This document shows positions 34,922 to 44,425 of a DNA stretch of 64,000 bases, piece after piece. Source of the DNA: Caballeronia sordidicola (GTDB lineage Bacteria; Pseudomonadota; Gammaproteobacteria; Burkholderiales; Burkholderiaceae); assembly GCF_001544455.2 (NCBI RefSeq), contig NZ_FCOC02000002.1, positions 496,001 to 560,000 on the forward strand, in the 5' to 3' direction. Within the stretch, counting starts at the first letter, position 1; every line of letters begins with the position of its first letter. The translations under genes were made by a program, and so were the position numbers. The notes under the pieces are model-generated. The model was not told where the DNA came from and did no database searches. It worked only from the letters and a program-made list of their open reading frames with translations.

Positions 34922-36085
34922 ATGAAAAAGATCAAAGAGCAACTCGCGTGCGCGGTGCTTGGCGGCACGCTTGCGTTGAGCGCGGGCGCGGCGCTCGCGC
35001 AGGTGAAGATTGGCGTGACGCTCTCGGCGACAGGGCCGGCGGCGTCGCTCGGAATCCCCGAGAAAAATACTGTCGCGCTGTGGCCGAAGGAGATCGGCGG
35101 GAAGTCGGTGGAGTACATCGTGCTCGACGATGGATCGGACACAAGCCGCGCCGTGCAGAACACGCGCAAGCTGATCGATGAAGATCATGTCGATGCCATC
35201 GTCGGTTCCACGGTCACGCCGAACTCGCTTGCCATGCTCGATCCAGCGAGCCAGAGCAAGACGCCGATGATCTCCATGGCTGCGTCGGCCGCGATCATCT
35301 CGCCGATGGACGCCAAGCGCACGTGGGCGTTCAAGACACCGCAAAACGACAGCCTGATGGCCGACGCCATCGCGGACTATATGGAGAAGCATGGCGTGAA
35401 GACGGTGGGCTTTATCGGCTTCGCGGATGCTTATGGCGACGGCTGGTACAGCGTGTTCAACACGGCCGCGGCGGCGCATAAGTTGAAGATCGTCGCGAAC
35501 GAACGCTTCGCGCGCACCGATACTTCCGTCACGGGCCAGGTGTTGAAGACGCTTGGCGCGAATCCCGATGCGGTTTTGATCGCGGGCGCAGGCACGCCGT
35601 CGGCGCTGCCGGCGAAGGCGCTGAAAGAGCGGGGCTACAAAGGCAAGGTCTATCAGACGCACGGCGTGGCGAACAACGATTTCCTGCGTGTGTGCGGGAA
35701 GGATTGCGACGGTGAATTGCTGCCGGCCGGTCCCATTCTCGTCGCCGATCAGTTGCCCGATAGCAACCCTGTGAAGAAGTCGGCGCTCGCGTACAAGGCG
35801 GCCTATGAGAAGGCTTATGGCGCGGGTTCTGTATCGACGTTCGGCGGTCATGCGTGGGACGCCGGCCAGATGCTGCAACGGGCCATTCCCGAAGCGCTCA
35901 AGACCGCTCAGCCGGGCACGGAAGCGTTTCGCGCGGCCTTGCGCAACGCGCTTGAAAACCTCAAGGATCTTCCGCTCGCGCATGGCGTGATGAACACCAC
36001 GTCCGCCGATCACAACGGCCTCGATAATCGCGCGCGCGTGATGGTGCAGATCGTCGATAGCAAGTGGAAGGTGCAGAACGACTGA
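34922..36085 (+). CDS. HAAT substrate-binding protein (system 2, second copy)
   Basis: Paralogue of the preceding gene (387 aa). The signal peptide ends ALAQ, then VKIGVTLSATGPAASLGIPEKNT, and the RVCGKDC and FGGHAWDAG segments are identical in sequence to copy 1. ATG 34922 is used because the signal peptide starts there and a GGAG lies 9 bases upstream. It precedes the permease gene by 150 bases and probably supplies the system-2 transporter. The duplication may broaden substrate range (inference). Confidence 0.92.
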   Translation: MKKIKEQLACAVLGGTLALSAGAALAQVKIGVTLSATGPAASLGIPEKNTVALWPKEIGGKSVEYIVLDDGSDTSRAVQNTRKLIDEDHVDAIVGSTVTPNSLAMLDPASQSKTPMISMAASAAIISPMDAKRTWAFKTPQNDSLMADAIADYMEKHGVKTVGFIGFADAYGDGWYSVFNTAAAAHKLKIVANERFARTDTSVTGQVLKTLGANPDAVLIAGAGTPSALPAKALKERGYKGKVYQTHGVANNDFLRVCGKDCDGELLPAGPILVADQLPDSNPVKKSALAYKAAYEKAYGAGSVSTFGGHAWDAGQMLQRAIPEALKTAQPGTEAFRAALRNALENLKDLPLAHGVMNTTSADHNGLDNRARVMVQIVDSKWKVQND

Positions 36086-36235
36086 CATCGCCGTGAGCTT
36101 GCGCGCCGGGTATTTTTGGCGCGTTAGCGTTCCGGAGCTTTGCTAATGGCCTGAGCGTTTCGCGTACAGCGACAGGCCATGCTTTCGATGGGCTGATCCG
36201 GCAGCCCCGTTTCAGAATGTTCTCAAAGAGGAAGT

Positions 36236-37291
36236 ATGGACTTATCGATTGCGGCGATTCTCGCGCAAGACGGCATCACCACGGGCGCGATCTACGCATT
36301 GCTCGCGCTCGCGCTGGTCCTGGTGTTTTCGGTGACGCGTGTCATCTTCATTCCGCAGGGCGAGTTCGTGGCGTACGGCGCCTTGACACTCGCCGCGCTG
36401 CAAACGCAGAAGCTGCCGGCTACATGCTGGCTGCTTGTCGCAATGGGCGTGGGCTGCTTTGTCGCCGAAATAGCGGGGATCGCGCGGCATCCATCGCGGC
36501 ACAGGCAGATCGGCCGGACGCTCGCCATTCTTGCGGGCAAGTATTTGCTGTTTCCTATCGCTGTGTATGCGCTTACGCGAAGCGTCGCTGCACAGCCGCT
36601 GCCGATGATCGCGCAGATTGCATTGACGCTGCTGATCGTGATTCCAATGGGACCGTTCGTGTATCGGCTGGCATATGAACCGATTGCCGAAGCCAGCACG
36701 TTGTTGCTGCTGATCGTGGCGGTCGCGGTGCATTTCGCTATGGTCGGCTTGGGCCTCGTCATGTTCGGCGCGGAAGGTTCGCGCACAACCGCGTTCTCTG
36801 ACGCAAGCTTCAATCTCGGAAGCGTGTCCATCTCGGGGCAAAGTATCTGGGTGGTCGGCACGGCGGTTGTGTTGATCGTCGCGCTGTACTTTTACTTCGA
36901 TAGAACCCTCTCCGGGAAGGCGCTACGCGCGACCTCCGTGAACCGGCTTGGCGCGCGTCTGGTGGGCATTGGCACGACGCAGGCTGGCAGGCTGGCGTTC
37001 ACGCTTGCGGCCGGTCTGGGCGCGCTCTGCGGCATTCTCGTCGCGCCGATCACGACTATCTACTACGACTCGGGGTTTCTTATTGGCTTGAAGGGATTCG
37101 TGGGCGCGATCGTGGGCGGTCTGGTGAGTTATCCACTCGCGGCGGCCGGCTCGCTGCTGGTCGGATTGCTGGAATCGTATTCGTCATTCTGGGCGAGCGC
37201 TTATAAAGAGGTGATCGTGTTCACGCTGATCATTCCGGTGCTGTTGTGGCGGAGTCTCGCAAGCCCGCATTCGGATGAAGAAGAGGAGTGA
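36236..37291 (+). CDS. livH: HAAT ABC transporter permease LivH (system 2)
   Basis: LivH-class permease, 351 aa, longer than the usual 290-310. The N-terminal DGITTGAIYALLALALVLVFSVTRVIFIPQGEF and the C-terminal GLKGFVGAIVGGLVSYPLAAAGSLLVGLLES are typical. About 60 extra residues sit near 65-120 with additional hydrophobic character. An acidic tail ends SDEEEE. The stop TGA is 5 bases before the next start, consistent with coupling. Confidence 0.9.
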   Translation: MDLSIAAILAQDGITTGAIYALLALALVLVFSVTRVIFIPQGEFVAYGALTLAALQTQKLPATCWLLVAMGVGCFVAEIAGIARHPSRHRQIGRTLAILAGKYLLFPIAVYALTRSVAAQPLPMIAQIALTLLIVIPMGPFVYRLAYEPIAEASTLLLLIVAVAVHFAMVGLGLVMFGAEGSRTTAFSDASFNLGSVSISGQSIWVVGTAVVLIVALYFYFDRTLSGKALRATSVNRLGARLVGIGTTQAGRLAFTLAAGLGALCGILVAPITTIYYDSGFLIGLKGFVGAIVGGLVSYPLAAAGSLLVGLLESYSSFWASAYKEVIVFTLIIPVLLWRSLASPHSDEEEE

Positions 37292-37295
37292 CGCG

Positions 37296-39080
37296 ATGAA
37301 ATTCCTGATGCAGAAGAAGTTGTTCGTCGTGTTCCTGGTGCTGGTGTTTGTTCTGCCCGTTCTGCCGCAGCCTGTGCGCATGCCCGAGTACTGGATCACG
37401 CTGCTCAATTACATCGGCTTGTATTCCATTGTCGCTATCGGGCTCGTGCTGCTGACCGGCATTGGTGGGATGACGAGCTTCGGCCAGGCGGCGTTCGTGG
37501 GCGTGGGCGCTTACTCGACGGCCTATCTCACCACGCAGTTTGGCGTGTCGCCGTGGCTTGCGTTGATCGTGGGCGTGGTGTTGACGGCGGTGATCGCGTT
37601 GCTGCTTGGCATGGTGACCATGCGCCTTTCCGGGCATTTCCTGCCGCTTGGCACGATTGCGTGGGGTTTGTCATTGTTTTTTCTGTTCGGAAACCTCGAA
37701 TTCCTTGGCAAGTACGACGGCATCAACGGCATTCCGATTCTTAATCTTTTCGGATGGCATCTCGAGTCGGGGCGTTCGATTTATTACCTGATCTGGGTCG
37801 TGGTGTTGCTGGCGGTCATATCGGTTCAAAACCTGCTCAATAGCCGGCCGGGCCGGGCAATCCGCGCGTTGCGCGGCGGCGGCACAATGGCCGAGGCCAT
37901 GGGTGTGAACACCGCGTGGATGCGCGTGGTGATCTTCGTCTACGCCGCCGTGCTCGCGGCTATCTCGGGTTTTCTCTATGCGCATTTACAGCGCGCGGTG
38001 AACCCGACGCCGTTCGGCCTGAACCACGGCATCGAGTTCCTGTTCATGGCGGTCGTGGGCGGCGTATCGCACGTATGGGGTGCGGTGCTCGGCGCGACGA
38101 TCCTCACCGTTCTGCAGGATTACCTGCAGACGTTGCTGCCCAAATTGCTTGGGTCGAACGGAAATTTCGAAATCATCGTCTTTGGCGTATTGATGGTGTT
38201 GTTGTTGCAGTACGCGCGGCAAGGCGTCTGGCCATTTGTGGCACGGCTGTTTCCCAGCGGCCCGCGTGCCCGCGTGCCTGATCACGCTGACGCGTTGCCC
38301 CAGCGCGTCAAACCGGTTGCAGGCGAGCCGCTGCTGGTCGTCGATAAAGCCCGCAAGCAGTTCGGAGGTCTGGTCGCCGTCAACGACGTCAGTTTTCAGG
38401 TGAAGGCGGGCGAGATCATCGGCTTGATTGGTCCTAACGGGGCGGGGAAGTCCACCACGTTCAACCTGGTGACCGGCGTATTGCAGGCCACGAGCGGCGC
38501 GATTACGTTTCAGGGCGAGCGTATCGATGCGCTGACGTCACGTGAAATTGTCAAGCGGGGTATCGGACGAACGTTCCAACATGTGAGATTGCTATCGGGC
38601 ATGACGGTGCTTGAGAACGTCGCTATTGGCGCGCACCTGCGCGGCAAGACGGGCGTCTGGCGCAGCGTGGTTCGATTGAACGCGGCAGAAGAGACGGGGC
38701 TGATGGCAGAGGCGGCAAAACAAATCAAGCGCGTAGGCTTGGAAAGGCATTTCTACGATGAAGCCGGAAGTCTGGCGCTTGGACAACAGCGAATACTCGA
38801 AATCGCCCGCGCACTATGTTGCGATCCATGTTTGTTATTGCTGGACGAACCGGCAGCGGGTTTGCGTTATCAAGAAAAACAGCAACTCGCGGATTTATTG
38901 CGACGCTTAAAAGCCGAAGGCATGAGCATTCTTCTTGTGGAGCACGACATGGATTTTGTGATGAACCTCACCGACCGTCTTGTAGTAATGGAATTTGGTA
39001 CGCGGATCGCGGAGGGTTTGCCGCAGGACGTGCAAAAGGATCCGGCCGTGCTGGAAGCTTATTTGGGTGGAGTGGATTAA
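37296..39080 (+). CDS. LivM-LivG fusion: permease fused to ATPase (system 2)
   Basis: One 594-aa polypeptide containing a complete LivM-class permease (about residues 1-315: [28 protein letters not shown], coupling helix [24 protein letters not shown]). It is followed by a linker and a LivG-class ATPase (about 335-594: Walker [11 protein letters not shown], signature [15 protein letters not shown], Walker [19 protein letters not shown]). There is no internal stop or frameshift. ATG 37296 follows AGAGGAG. The arrangement fixes the permease:ATPase ratio at 1:1 for this half. Confidence 0.93.
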   Translation: MKFLMQKKLFVVFLVLVFVLPVLPQPVRMPEYWITLLNYIGLYSIVAIGLVLLTGIGGMTSFGQAAFVGVGAYSTAYLTTQFGVSPWLALIVGVVLTAVIALLLGMVTMRLSGHFLPLGTIAWGLSLFFLFGNLEFLGKYDGINGIPILNLFGWHLESGRSIYYLIWVVVLLAVISVQNLLNSRPGRAIRALRGGGTMAEAMGVNTAWMRVVIFVYAAVLAAISGFLYAHLQRAVNPTPFGLNHGIEFLFMAVVGGVSHVWGAVLGATILTVLQDYLQTLLPKLLGSNGNFEIIVFGVLMVLLLQYARQGVWPFVARLFPSGPRARVPDHADALPQRVKPVAGEPLLVVDKARKQFGGLVAVNDVSFQVKAGEIIGLIGPNGAGKSTTFNLVTGVLQATSGAITFQGERIDALTSREIVKRGIGRTFQHVRLLSGMTVLENVAIGAHLRGKTGVWRSVVRLNAAEETGLMAEAAKQIKRVGLERHFYDEAGSLALGQQRILEIARALCCDPCLLLLDEPAAGLRYQEKQQLADLLRRLKAEGMSILLVEHDMDFVMNLTDRLVVMEFGTRIAEGLPQDVQKDPAVLEAYLGGVD

Positions 39081-39826
39081 TGGCCGATGCAGTCCTTCAG
39101 GTAGACGGTTTGTCCGTTCGATACGGCAAGGTCGAAGCCCTTCATAATGGAAAACTTGTGGTCGACGCAGGGCAGATCGTTTCCGTAATCGGACCTAATG
39201 GCGCGGGGAAGTCCACTTTACTTAACGCGGTCATGGGTGCGTTGCCATCGGCGGGATACGCCAAGGGCGTGATTCGCTACCGCGGCGAAGATATCTCCGC
39301 GCTTCCCATTGAAAAACGTGTTTCACGTGGAATGTGTCTTGTCTCGGAAAAACGCGAACTCTTCGCGAGTATGACCGTCGAGGACAATCTGGTGCTGGGC
39401 GCTTATCGGCGGAAGCGGGCGGGTGAGCGCCACTATCTCGATCAACTTGATCACGTGTTCGACTTGTTTCCCCGATTGAACGAGCGACGCAAGCAGGCTG
39501 CTGGCACTCTATCCGGCGGTGAGCGGCAGATGCTCGCCGTTGGGCGTGCGTTGATGGGCAAACCCGATCTCCTCATGCTCGATGAGCCCAGCCTGGGACT
39601 TGCGCCGTTGATCGTTAAGGAGATTTTCCACATCATCAGCGCGCTTCGTCAGACAGGCGTTGCCACTTTGCTTATCGAACAAAACGCACGGGCTGCGCTT
39701 CAGATTTCCGATTACGGATATGTGCTCGAAACCGGGGAGTTTGCAATGGAAGGGGCTGCGACCGCATTGGCGCACGACCCAAGAGTCATTGAAACCTATC
39801 TAGGCTTGGCAAAAAAAGTCGCATAG
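39080..39826 (+). CDS. livF: HAAT ABC transporter ATPase LivF (system 2)
   Basis: LivF-class ATPase (248 aa) with a canonical Walker [12 protein letters not shown], signature LSGGERQMLAVGRAL, Walker B LLMLDEPSLGLAP and switch region IEQN. The start overlaps the upstream stop (TAATG). In contrast to the system-1 LivF, the P-loop Lys is present. A parS-like sequence lies inside it at 39319-39334. Last gene of the system-2 operon. Confidence 0.93.
   Translation: MADAVLQVDGLSVRYGKVEALHNGKLVVDAGQIVSVIGPNGAGKSTLLNAVMGALPSAGYAKGVIRYRGEDISALPIEKRVSRGMCLVSEKRELFASMTVEDNLVLGAYRRKRAGERHYLDQLDHVFDLFPRLNERRKQAAGTLSGGERQMLAVGRALMGKPDLLMLDEPSLGLAPLIVKEIFHIISALRQTGVATLLIEQNARAALQISDYGYVLETGEFAMEGAATALAHDPRVIETYLGLAKKVA
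39319..39334. other. Degenerate parS-like site inside livF
   Basis: TGTTTCACGTGGAATG matches parS (TGTTTCACGTGAAACA, allowing N at the fifth inner positions) at 14 of 16, with both outer bases of the right arm wrong. Weak ParB site at best. Confidence 0.35.
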
Positions 39827-39851
39827 CGAAGATTCCGTGCCAATTCGAACG

Positions 39852-39883
39852 GGCGTGTTTCACGTGAAACACGCCATTTTTTT
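39852..39883 (+). terminator. Terminator-like hairpin that contains parS
   Basis: The palindrome GGCGTGTTTCAC/GTGAAACACGCC is followed by A and seven T. It lies 25 bases after the livF stop, so in RNA it could act as an intrinsic terminator of the system-2 operon. Double function is inference; with no loop bases some of the centre would have to open. Confidence 0.6.
39856..39871. other. parS: parS centromere site 1
   Basis: Perfect 16-bp parS palindrome TGTTTCACGTGAAACA. It sits at the heart of a 24-bp perfect palindrome (39852-39875), 2.8 kb upstream of parA, in the gap between livF and mnmG. ParB binds such sites to segregate the chromosome origin. Confidence 0.95.
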
Positions 39884-39925
39884 GCTCACGCGGTTTAGGG
39901 CCGAATCGACGCAAAAGCTAACCGG

Positions 39926-39931
39926 TATAAT
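39926..39931 (+). promoter_or_regulatory. Likely -10 element of mnmG
   Basis: Perfect TATAAT, 46 bases before the mnmG ATG. No good -35 at standard spacing was found. Confidence 0.5.
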
Positions 39932-39976
39932 TCTTTGATATCTCTTTCGAAGGTCCGCCACCTCGCGCGGGAATCC

Positions 39977-41941
39977 ATGCTTTATCCAACTGAATTCGAT
40001 GTGATCGTCGTTGGCGGCGGTCACGCTGGAACCGAAGCGGCATTGGCCTCCGCCCGCATGGGCGCGGCCACGCTTTTGCTGACCCATAACATCGAAACGC
40101 TGGGCCAGATGAGTTGCAATCCGTCGATAGGCGGTATCGGCAAAGGGCACCTGGTCAAGGAAATCGATGCACTTGGCGGCGCAATGGCCGCCGCAACAGA
40201 CGAAGCCGGCATCCAGTTCAGGATATTGAATTCGTCGAAAGGGCCGGCCGTACGCGCAACGCGAGCGCAGGCCGATCGCGTTCTCTATAGGCAGGCGATC
40301 CGCCATCGGCTTGAGAATCAACCGAACTTGTGGCTCTTCCAACAAGCCGTAGAGGACTTGATGGTCGACGGCGACCGGGTTGTTGGCGCGGTAACTCAGG
40401 TTGGCGTGCAGTTCCGGGCGAGGGCCGTCGTGCTTACAGCCGGGACTTTCCTCGACGGGAAGATTCACGTGGGTTTGAATAACTACACCGGCGGACGGGC
40501 GGGAGATCCGGCTGCCGTATCTTTGTCGGCACGGTTAAAGGAACTGAAGCTTCCGCAAGGTCGGTTGAAAACAGGCACGCCTCCGCGTATCGATGGCCGT
40601 ACGATCGACTATTCGAAACTGGAAGAACAACCGGGCGATCTTGATCCAATTCCGGTTTTCTCGTTTCTTGGTCGCGTTGAACAGCATCCGCGCCAGGTTC
40701 CATGCTGGGTTACGCATACTAATGAGCGCACGCACGACATTATCCGATCTGGATTGGACCGCTCGCCGATGTACACCGGCGTGATCGAAGGTGTTGGTCC
40801 GAGGTACTGTCCGTCGATTGAAGACAAGATTCATCGGTTTGCGTCGAAGGACTCGCATCAGATCTTCTTGGAGCCAGAAGGGCTGACCACGAATGAGGTT
40901 TATCCGAACGGGATTTCCACGAGCTTGCCATTTGACGTTCAACTGGAGTTGGTCCGATCAATGAAAGGTCTGGAACACGCGCATATCCTGCGTCCAGGTT
41001 ACGCCATTGAATACGACTACTTCGATCCGCGCGGCCTGAAGGCGTCGCTTGAGACGAAAGTAATCGATGGATTGTTCTTCGCAGGACAAATCAACGGCAC
41101 GACGGGATACGAAGAAGCGGGCGCTCAAGGCTTGTTGGCGGGGATAAACGCTGCGCTTCAGGTCAGCGGCCGGGACGCGTGGTGCCCACGCCGGGATGAA
41201 GCCTATCTTGGCGTCCTTGTAGATGATCTTGTCACTCAGGGCGTTTCGGAGCCTTATCGCATGTTCACGAGCCGTGCGGAATATCGGCTTTCGCTGCGTG
41301 AAGACAACGCGGACATGCGCCTGACGGAGATTGGTTGGAATCTTGGCGCCATCGATGATGCGCGTTGGAACGTCTTCAACGCAAAGCGCGATGCTGTTTC
41401 ACGTGAAACACAGCGCCTCAAGACTACGTGGGTCACGCCGAAGACGTTGCCCGTTGACGAGGCTATCGCATTACTCGGCAAAGCCATCGATCATGAATAC
41501 AGTCTTGCGGAATTGCTGCGCCGTCCTGGCGTGAAATACGCAGATGTATGCGCGTTGCGCGGCAACACTTCCGGACCGCAAACGCCGCTCGCGGAAGATC
41601 CAGTCTTGCTCGGACAGATCGAGGAGCAAATTGAGATCGCGGTGAAGTATCAAGGCTACATTGATCGACAAGCCGGGGAGATCGAGCGAAACGGTTCGCA
41701 CGAAAACACGCGTCTTCCCGACGAGTTCGACTACGCCGAAGTACGTGGGCTTTCATTCGAGGCGCGTCAAAAGCTGATTCAGCATCGTCCGGAGACAATC
41801 GGGCAGGCATCGCGCATTTCTGGCATTACACCTGCGACTATTTCCTTGTTGATGGTTCATCTGAAACGCACATTCGGCGGCAAAGATAATTCCACGGGAA
41901 ACAACCGGGTAGGGCGCGATGACGCCCAATCCGCGTCGTGA
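39977..41941 (+). CDS. mnmG: tRNA uridine 5-carboxymethylaminomethyl modification enzyme MnmG (GidA)
   Basis: FAD enzyme that with MnmE installs cmnm5 at tRNA wobble U34 (654 aa, normal length). N-terminal FAD motif [18 protein letters not shown]. Other features are the conserved segments [44 protein letters not shown] with the neighbouring family Cys residues, and [22 protein letters not shown]. The C-terminal MnmE-binding domain is complete. The start [11 protein letters not shown] was chosen over an upstream frame extension. It forms an operon with rsmG, whose start overlaps its stop. A second parS lies inside the gene. Confidence 0.97.
   Translation: MLYPTEFDVIVVGGGHAGTEAALASARMGAATLLLTHNIETLGQMSCNPSIGGIGKGHLVKEIDALGGAMAAATDEAGIQFRILNSSKGPAVRATRAQADRVLYRQAIRHRLENQPNLWLFQQAVEDLMVDGDRVVGAVTQVGVQFRARAVVLTAGTFLDGKIHVGLNNYTGGRAGDPAAVSLSARLKELKLPQGRLKTGTPPRIDGRTIDYSKLEEQPGDLDPIPVFSFLGRVEQHPRQVPCWVTHTNERTHDIIRSGLDRSPMYTGVIEGVGPRYCPSIEDKIHRFASKDSHQIFLEPEGLTTNEVYPNGISTSLPFDVQLELVRSMKGLEHAHILRPGYAIEYDYFDPRGLKASLETKVIDGLFFAGQINGTTGYEEAGAQGLLAGINAALQVSGRDAWCPRRDEAYLGVLVDDLVTQGVSEPYRMFTSRAEYRLSLREDNADMRLTEIGWNLGAIDDARWNVFNAKRDAVSRETQRLKTTWVTPKTLPVDEAIALLGKAIDHEYSLAELLRRPGVKYADVCALRGNTSGPQTPLAEDPVLLGQIEEQIEIAVKYQGYIDRQAGEIERNGSHENTRLPDEFDYAEVRGLSFEARQKLIQHRPETIGQASRISGITPATISLLMVHLKRTFGGKDNSTGNNRVGRDDAQSAS
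41395..41410. other. parS: parS centromere site 2, inside mnmG
   Basis: Perfect TGTTTCACGTGAAACA within the mnmG reading frame, translated as part of AVSRETQR near residue 476. It is 1.54 kb from parS site 1 and 1.3 kb upstream of parA. Confidence 0.95.
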
Positions 41942-42621
41942 TGCAGCGCAACACCGGCGAGACCGGACTCAGCGCGGTTTTGGACGAGGGAATTGAGGAA
42001 CTCGCAATTGACGTGACGCAGACGCAGCGCCAGAAGCTGCTCGATTACGTTGCGCTGCTCGGCAAGTGGAACGCGGTGTATAACCTCACCGCGATTCGCG
42101 ATCCCCGCCAGATGTTGATCCAGCACATCCTCGATTCGCTTGCGATCATTCCGCATATCGCCCAACAGGGCCGCGCCTTAACCGCACTGGACGTTGGATC
42201 GGGTGGTGGCTTACCGGGCATCGTGATGGCGATCGTGCTGCCCGACTGGCAGATCACGCTGAACGATATTGTTCACAAGAAAACCGCATTTCAATCACAA
42301 GCGAAGCTTCAACTTGGGCTCACGAATCTGTCCGTCGTGACGGGGCGCGTCGAGAAACTGCGTCCGGGGGCAGAAGTCTCAGGTCTTTTCGACGTAATCG
42401 TCTCGCGCGCGTTCGCAGAGCTCTTTGACTTCGTTACACTTGCGCGTCATCTGGTTGCCGACAACGGTCGCATCTGGGCGATGAAAGGCGTTCGGCCCGA
42501 AGGCGAGATCGAGCGTCTTCCCGCCGATGTGAAAGTCCTTAGTATCGAGCGCTTGCGCGTGCCCATGCTCGACGCCGAGCGCCACCTGATCGAAATTGAA
42601 ATCGGAGCGGCCCAATCTTGA
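41941..42621 (+). CDS. rsmG: 16S rRNA (guanine527-N7)-methyltransferase RsmG (GidB)
   Basis: SAM-dependent methyltransferase acting on 16S rRNA G527 (226 aa). It contains [17 protein letters not shown], the hallmark N-terminal motif, and motif [26 protein letters not shown] and the SRAFA segment follow. ATG 41941 shares its A with the mnmG stop (TGATG); a GTG three bases upstream is possible. It lies before parA, as in many gidAB-parAB clusters. Confidence 0.96.
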   Translation: MQRNTGETGLSAVLDEGIEELAIDVTQTQRQKLLDYVALLGKWNAVYNLTAIRDPRQMLIQHILDSLAIIPHIAQQGRALTALDVGSGGGLPGIVMAIVLPDWQITLNDIVHKKTAFQSQAKLQLGLTNLSVVTGRVEKLRPGAEVSGLFDVIVSRAFAELFDFVTLARHLVADNGRIWAMKGVRPEGEIERLPADVKVLSIERLRVPMLDAERHLIEIEIGAAQS

Positions 42622-42683
42622 ACACTGCTGTCGACATCTCAAGCAAGCCCGAAGTCCAGTCAGCAAAGAAGGGACATATCAAG

Positions 42684-43454
42684 ATGGCGAAGATTTTCTG
42701 CGTCGCGAACCAGAAGGGCGGCGTTGGAAAGACCACGACGGCGGTCAATCTGGCGGCAAGCCTCGCGGCGCTGGATCAGCGCGTCTTGTTGATCGACCTC
42801 GATCCTCAAGGCAACGCCACGATGGGAAGCGGTATCGACAAAGCCGCTGTCGAGAATACTGTCTATGAAGTGCTGGTGAACGGCGTCACGGTGCGCGAGG
42901 CGCGTACCCGTACTGACGCGGTGAAATACGATGTCTTGCCGGCGAACCGGGAACTTGCAGGGGCGGAGGTTGAGCTCGTAGGCGTGGAAAATCGTGAGCG
43001 CGTGCTGCGTCGCGCGCTGGCCGAGGTCGAGGCCGACTACGATTTCATCCTCATCGACTGTCCGCCGGCGTTGTCGCTGCTGACGTTGAACGGGTTATGC
43101 GCAGCGCATGGCGTTGTCATTCCCATGCAATGCGAATACTTCGCTCTCGAAGGTTTGTCGGATCTGGTCAACACGATCAAGCAGGTTCACGCGAATCTGA
43201 ATCGCGATCTGAAAGTGATCGGATTGTTGCGCGTGATGTTCGATCCGCGGATCACGTTGCAGCAACAGGTATCCGATCAGTTGAAACAGCATTTCGGCGA
43301 TAAGCTTTTTGACGTTGTCATTCCGCGAAATGTCCGTCTGGCGGAAGCGCCCAGCTACGGATTGCCTGGCGTGGTGTTCGACCGGGCGTCGCGTGGTGCG
43401 CAGGCGTATATCCAGTTCGGCACTGAAATGATCGAGCGCGTACGCGCGCTTTAA
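42684..43454 (+). CDS. parA: Chromosome partitioning ATPase ParA
   Basis: Deviant-Walker ATPase that drives segregation of ParB-parS complexes (256 aa). The N-terminal KIFCVANQKGGVGKTTTAVNL carries the signature Lys of the deviant Walker A. The A' motif is LLIDLDPQGNATMG, Walker B is FILIDCPPALSLLT. ATG 42684 has AAGGGA upstream and matches the usual Soj start. The frame is open for another 22 codons to a TTG, which I did not use. Followed by parB. Confidence 0.95.
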   Translation: MAKIFCVANQKGGVGKTTTAVNLAASLAALDQRVLLIDLDPQGNATMGSGIDKAAVENTVYEVLVNGVTVREARTRTDAVKYDVLPANRELAGAEVELVGVENRERVLRRALAEVEADYDFILIDCPPALSLLTLNGLCAAHGVVIPMQCEYFALEGLSDLVNTIKQVHANLNRDLKVIGLLRVMFDPRITLQQQVSDQLKQHFGDKLFDVVIPRNVRLAEAPSYGLPGVVFDRASRGAQAYIQFGTEMIERVRAL

Positions 43455-43491
43455 CGGACAGGGCGGCAAGATGGCGGAACGAGGAAGCAAG

Positions 43492-44421
43492 ATGAACGCG
43501 ACGATGAAAAAGAAGGGCCTGGGACGCGGGCTCGAAGCGCTCTTGGGCGGCAGTTCGGATATCACCGAAGCCGTTCGAAGCGAGGGCCAGCCGAGCGTGC
43601 TGCGCCTCGATTCCATGCAAGCCGGCAAATACCAGCCGCGTACGCGCATGGACGAGGGCGCGCTGCAGGAGCTTGCGTCGAGCATTCGCTCGCAAGGCGT
43701 GATGCAGCCGATCCTAGTGCGTTCCATTGGCGACGACCGCTACGAGATCATCGCGGGCGAACGGCGTTTTCGCGCGGCGAAGCTGGCTGGACTCGAAGAA
43801 GTGCCGGTGCTCGTGAAAAACGTGCCGGATCAGGCCGCCGCGGCCATGGCGCTGATCGAAAACATCCAGCGTGAGGATTTGAATCCGCTGGAAGAAGCGC
43901 AAGGCATCCAGCGTCTGCTCGATGACTTCAATTTCACGCACGAGCAAGCTGCCGAATCGGTCGGGCGCTCGCGAAGCGCTGTATCGAATCTGTTGCGCTT
44001 GCTGAACCTCGCCACGCCGGTTCAAACCATGCTGCTTGCTGGCGATCTCGATATGGGCCACGCACGCGCGCTTCTCGCCGTCGACGCCGCCACGCAGATC
44101 CAGCTTGCCAATCAGGTGGTGAACAAGCGCATGTCGGTGCGCGAGACAGAGAAGCTGGTTTCATCGACGACCAAGGAAGCGCCCGCCACCAAAGCACGCC
44201 TCGCCAACGACGGCGGCCGCGACACGCGCCGGCTTGAAGAAGAACTCTCGGACCTGTTGTCCGCCAACGTAAAGATCAAGATGGGCGGGCGAGGGCGCGG
44301 CAAGCTGCAGATCGATTTCGGCGATCTCGACGCACTCGAAGGCATTCTGGGGCGCTTGCGTACTGGCGTCGTCAGCGACAAGGCGCCGGCCACGGACAAC
44401 GCATCGGCGGCGCAAGCTTAG
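43492..44421 (+). CDS. parB: Chromosome partitioning protein ParB
   Basis: parS-binding CTPase (309 aa). The N-terminal ParA-activating motif is KKGLGRGLEALLGG. The ParB/Srx CTPase domain includes QPRTRMDEGALQELASSI, IAGERRFRAAKLAG (the arginine-rich box) and ENIQREDLNPLEEA. The helix-turn-helix is FTHEQAAESVGRSRSAVSNLLRLL and the C-terminal dimerisation region is complete. ATG 43492 with AGGAA upstream was preferred to 43471. Its targets are presumably the two parS sites seen here plus others outside. Confidence 0.95.
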   Translation: MNATMKKKGLGRGLEALLGGSSDITEAVRSEGQPSVLRLDSMQAGKYQPRTRMDEGALQELASSIRSQGVMQPILVRSIGDDRYEIIAGERRFRAAKLAGLEEVPVLVKNVPDQAAAAMALIENIQREDLNPLEEAQGIQRLLDDFNFTHEQAAESVGRSRSAVSNLLRLLNLATPVQTMLLAGDLDMGHARALLAVDAATQIQLANQVVNKRMSVRETEKLVSSTTKEAPATKARLANDGGRDTRRLEEELSDLLSANVKIKMGGRGRGKLQIDFGDLDALEGILGRLRTGVVSDKAPATDNASAAQA

Positions 44422-44425
44422 CCAG

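Noticed and set aside
38534..38549. GACGTCACGTGAAATT, parS-like in the LivM-LivG fusion gene
   Set aside because: Left arm is wrong and the right arm differs at the end. The match is essentially only CACGTG plus AAA.
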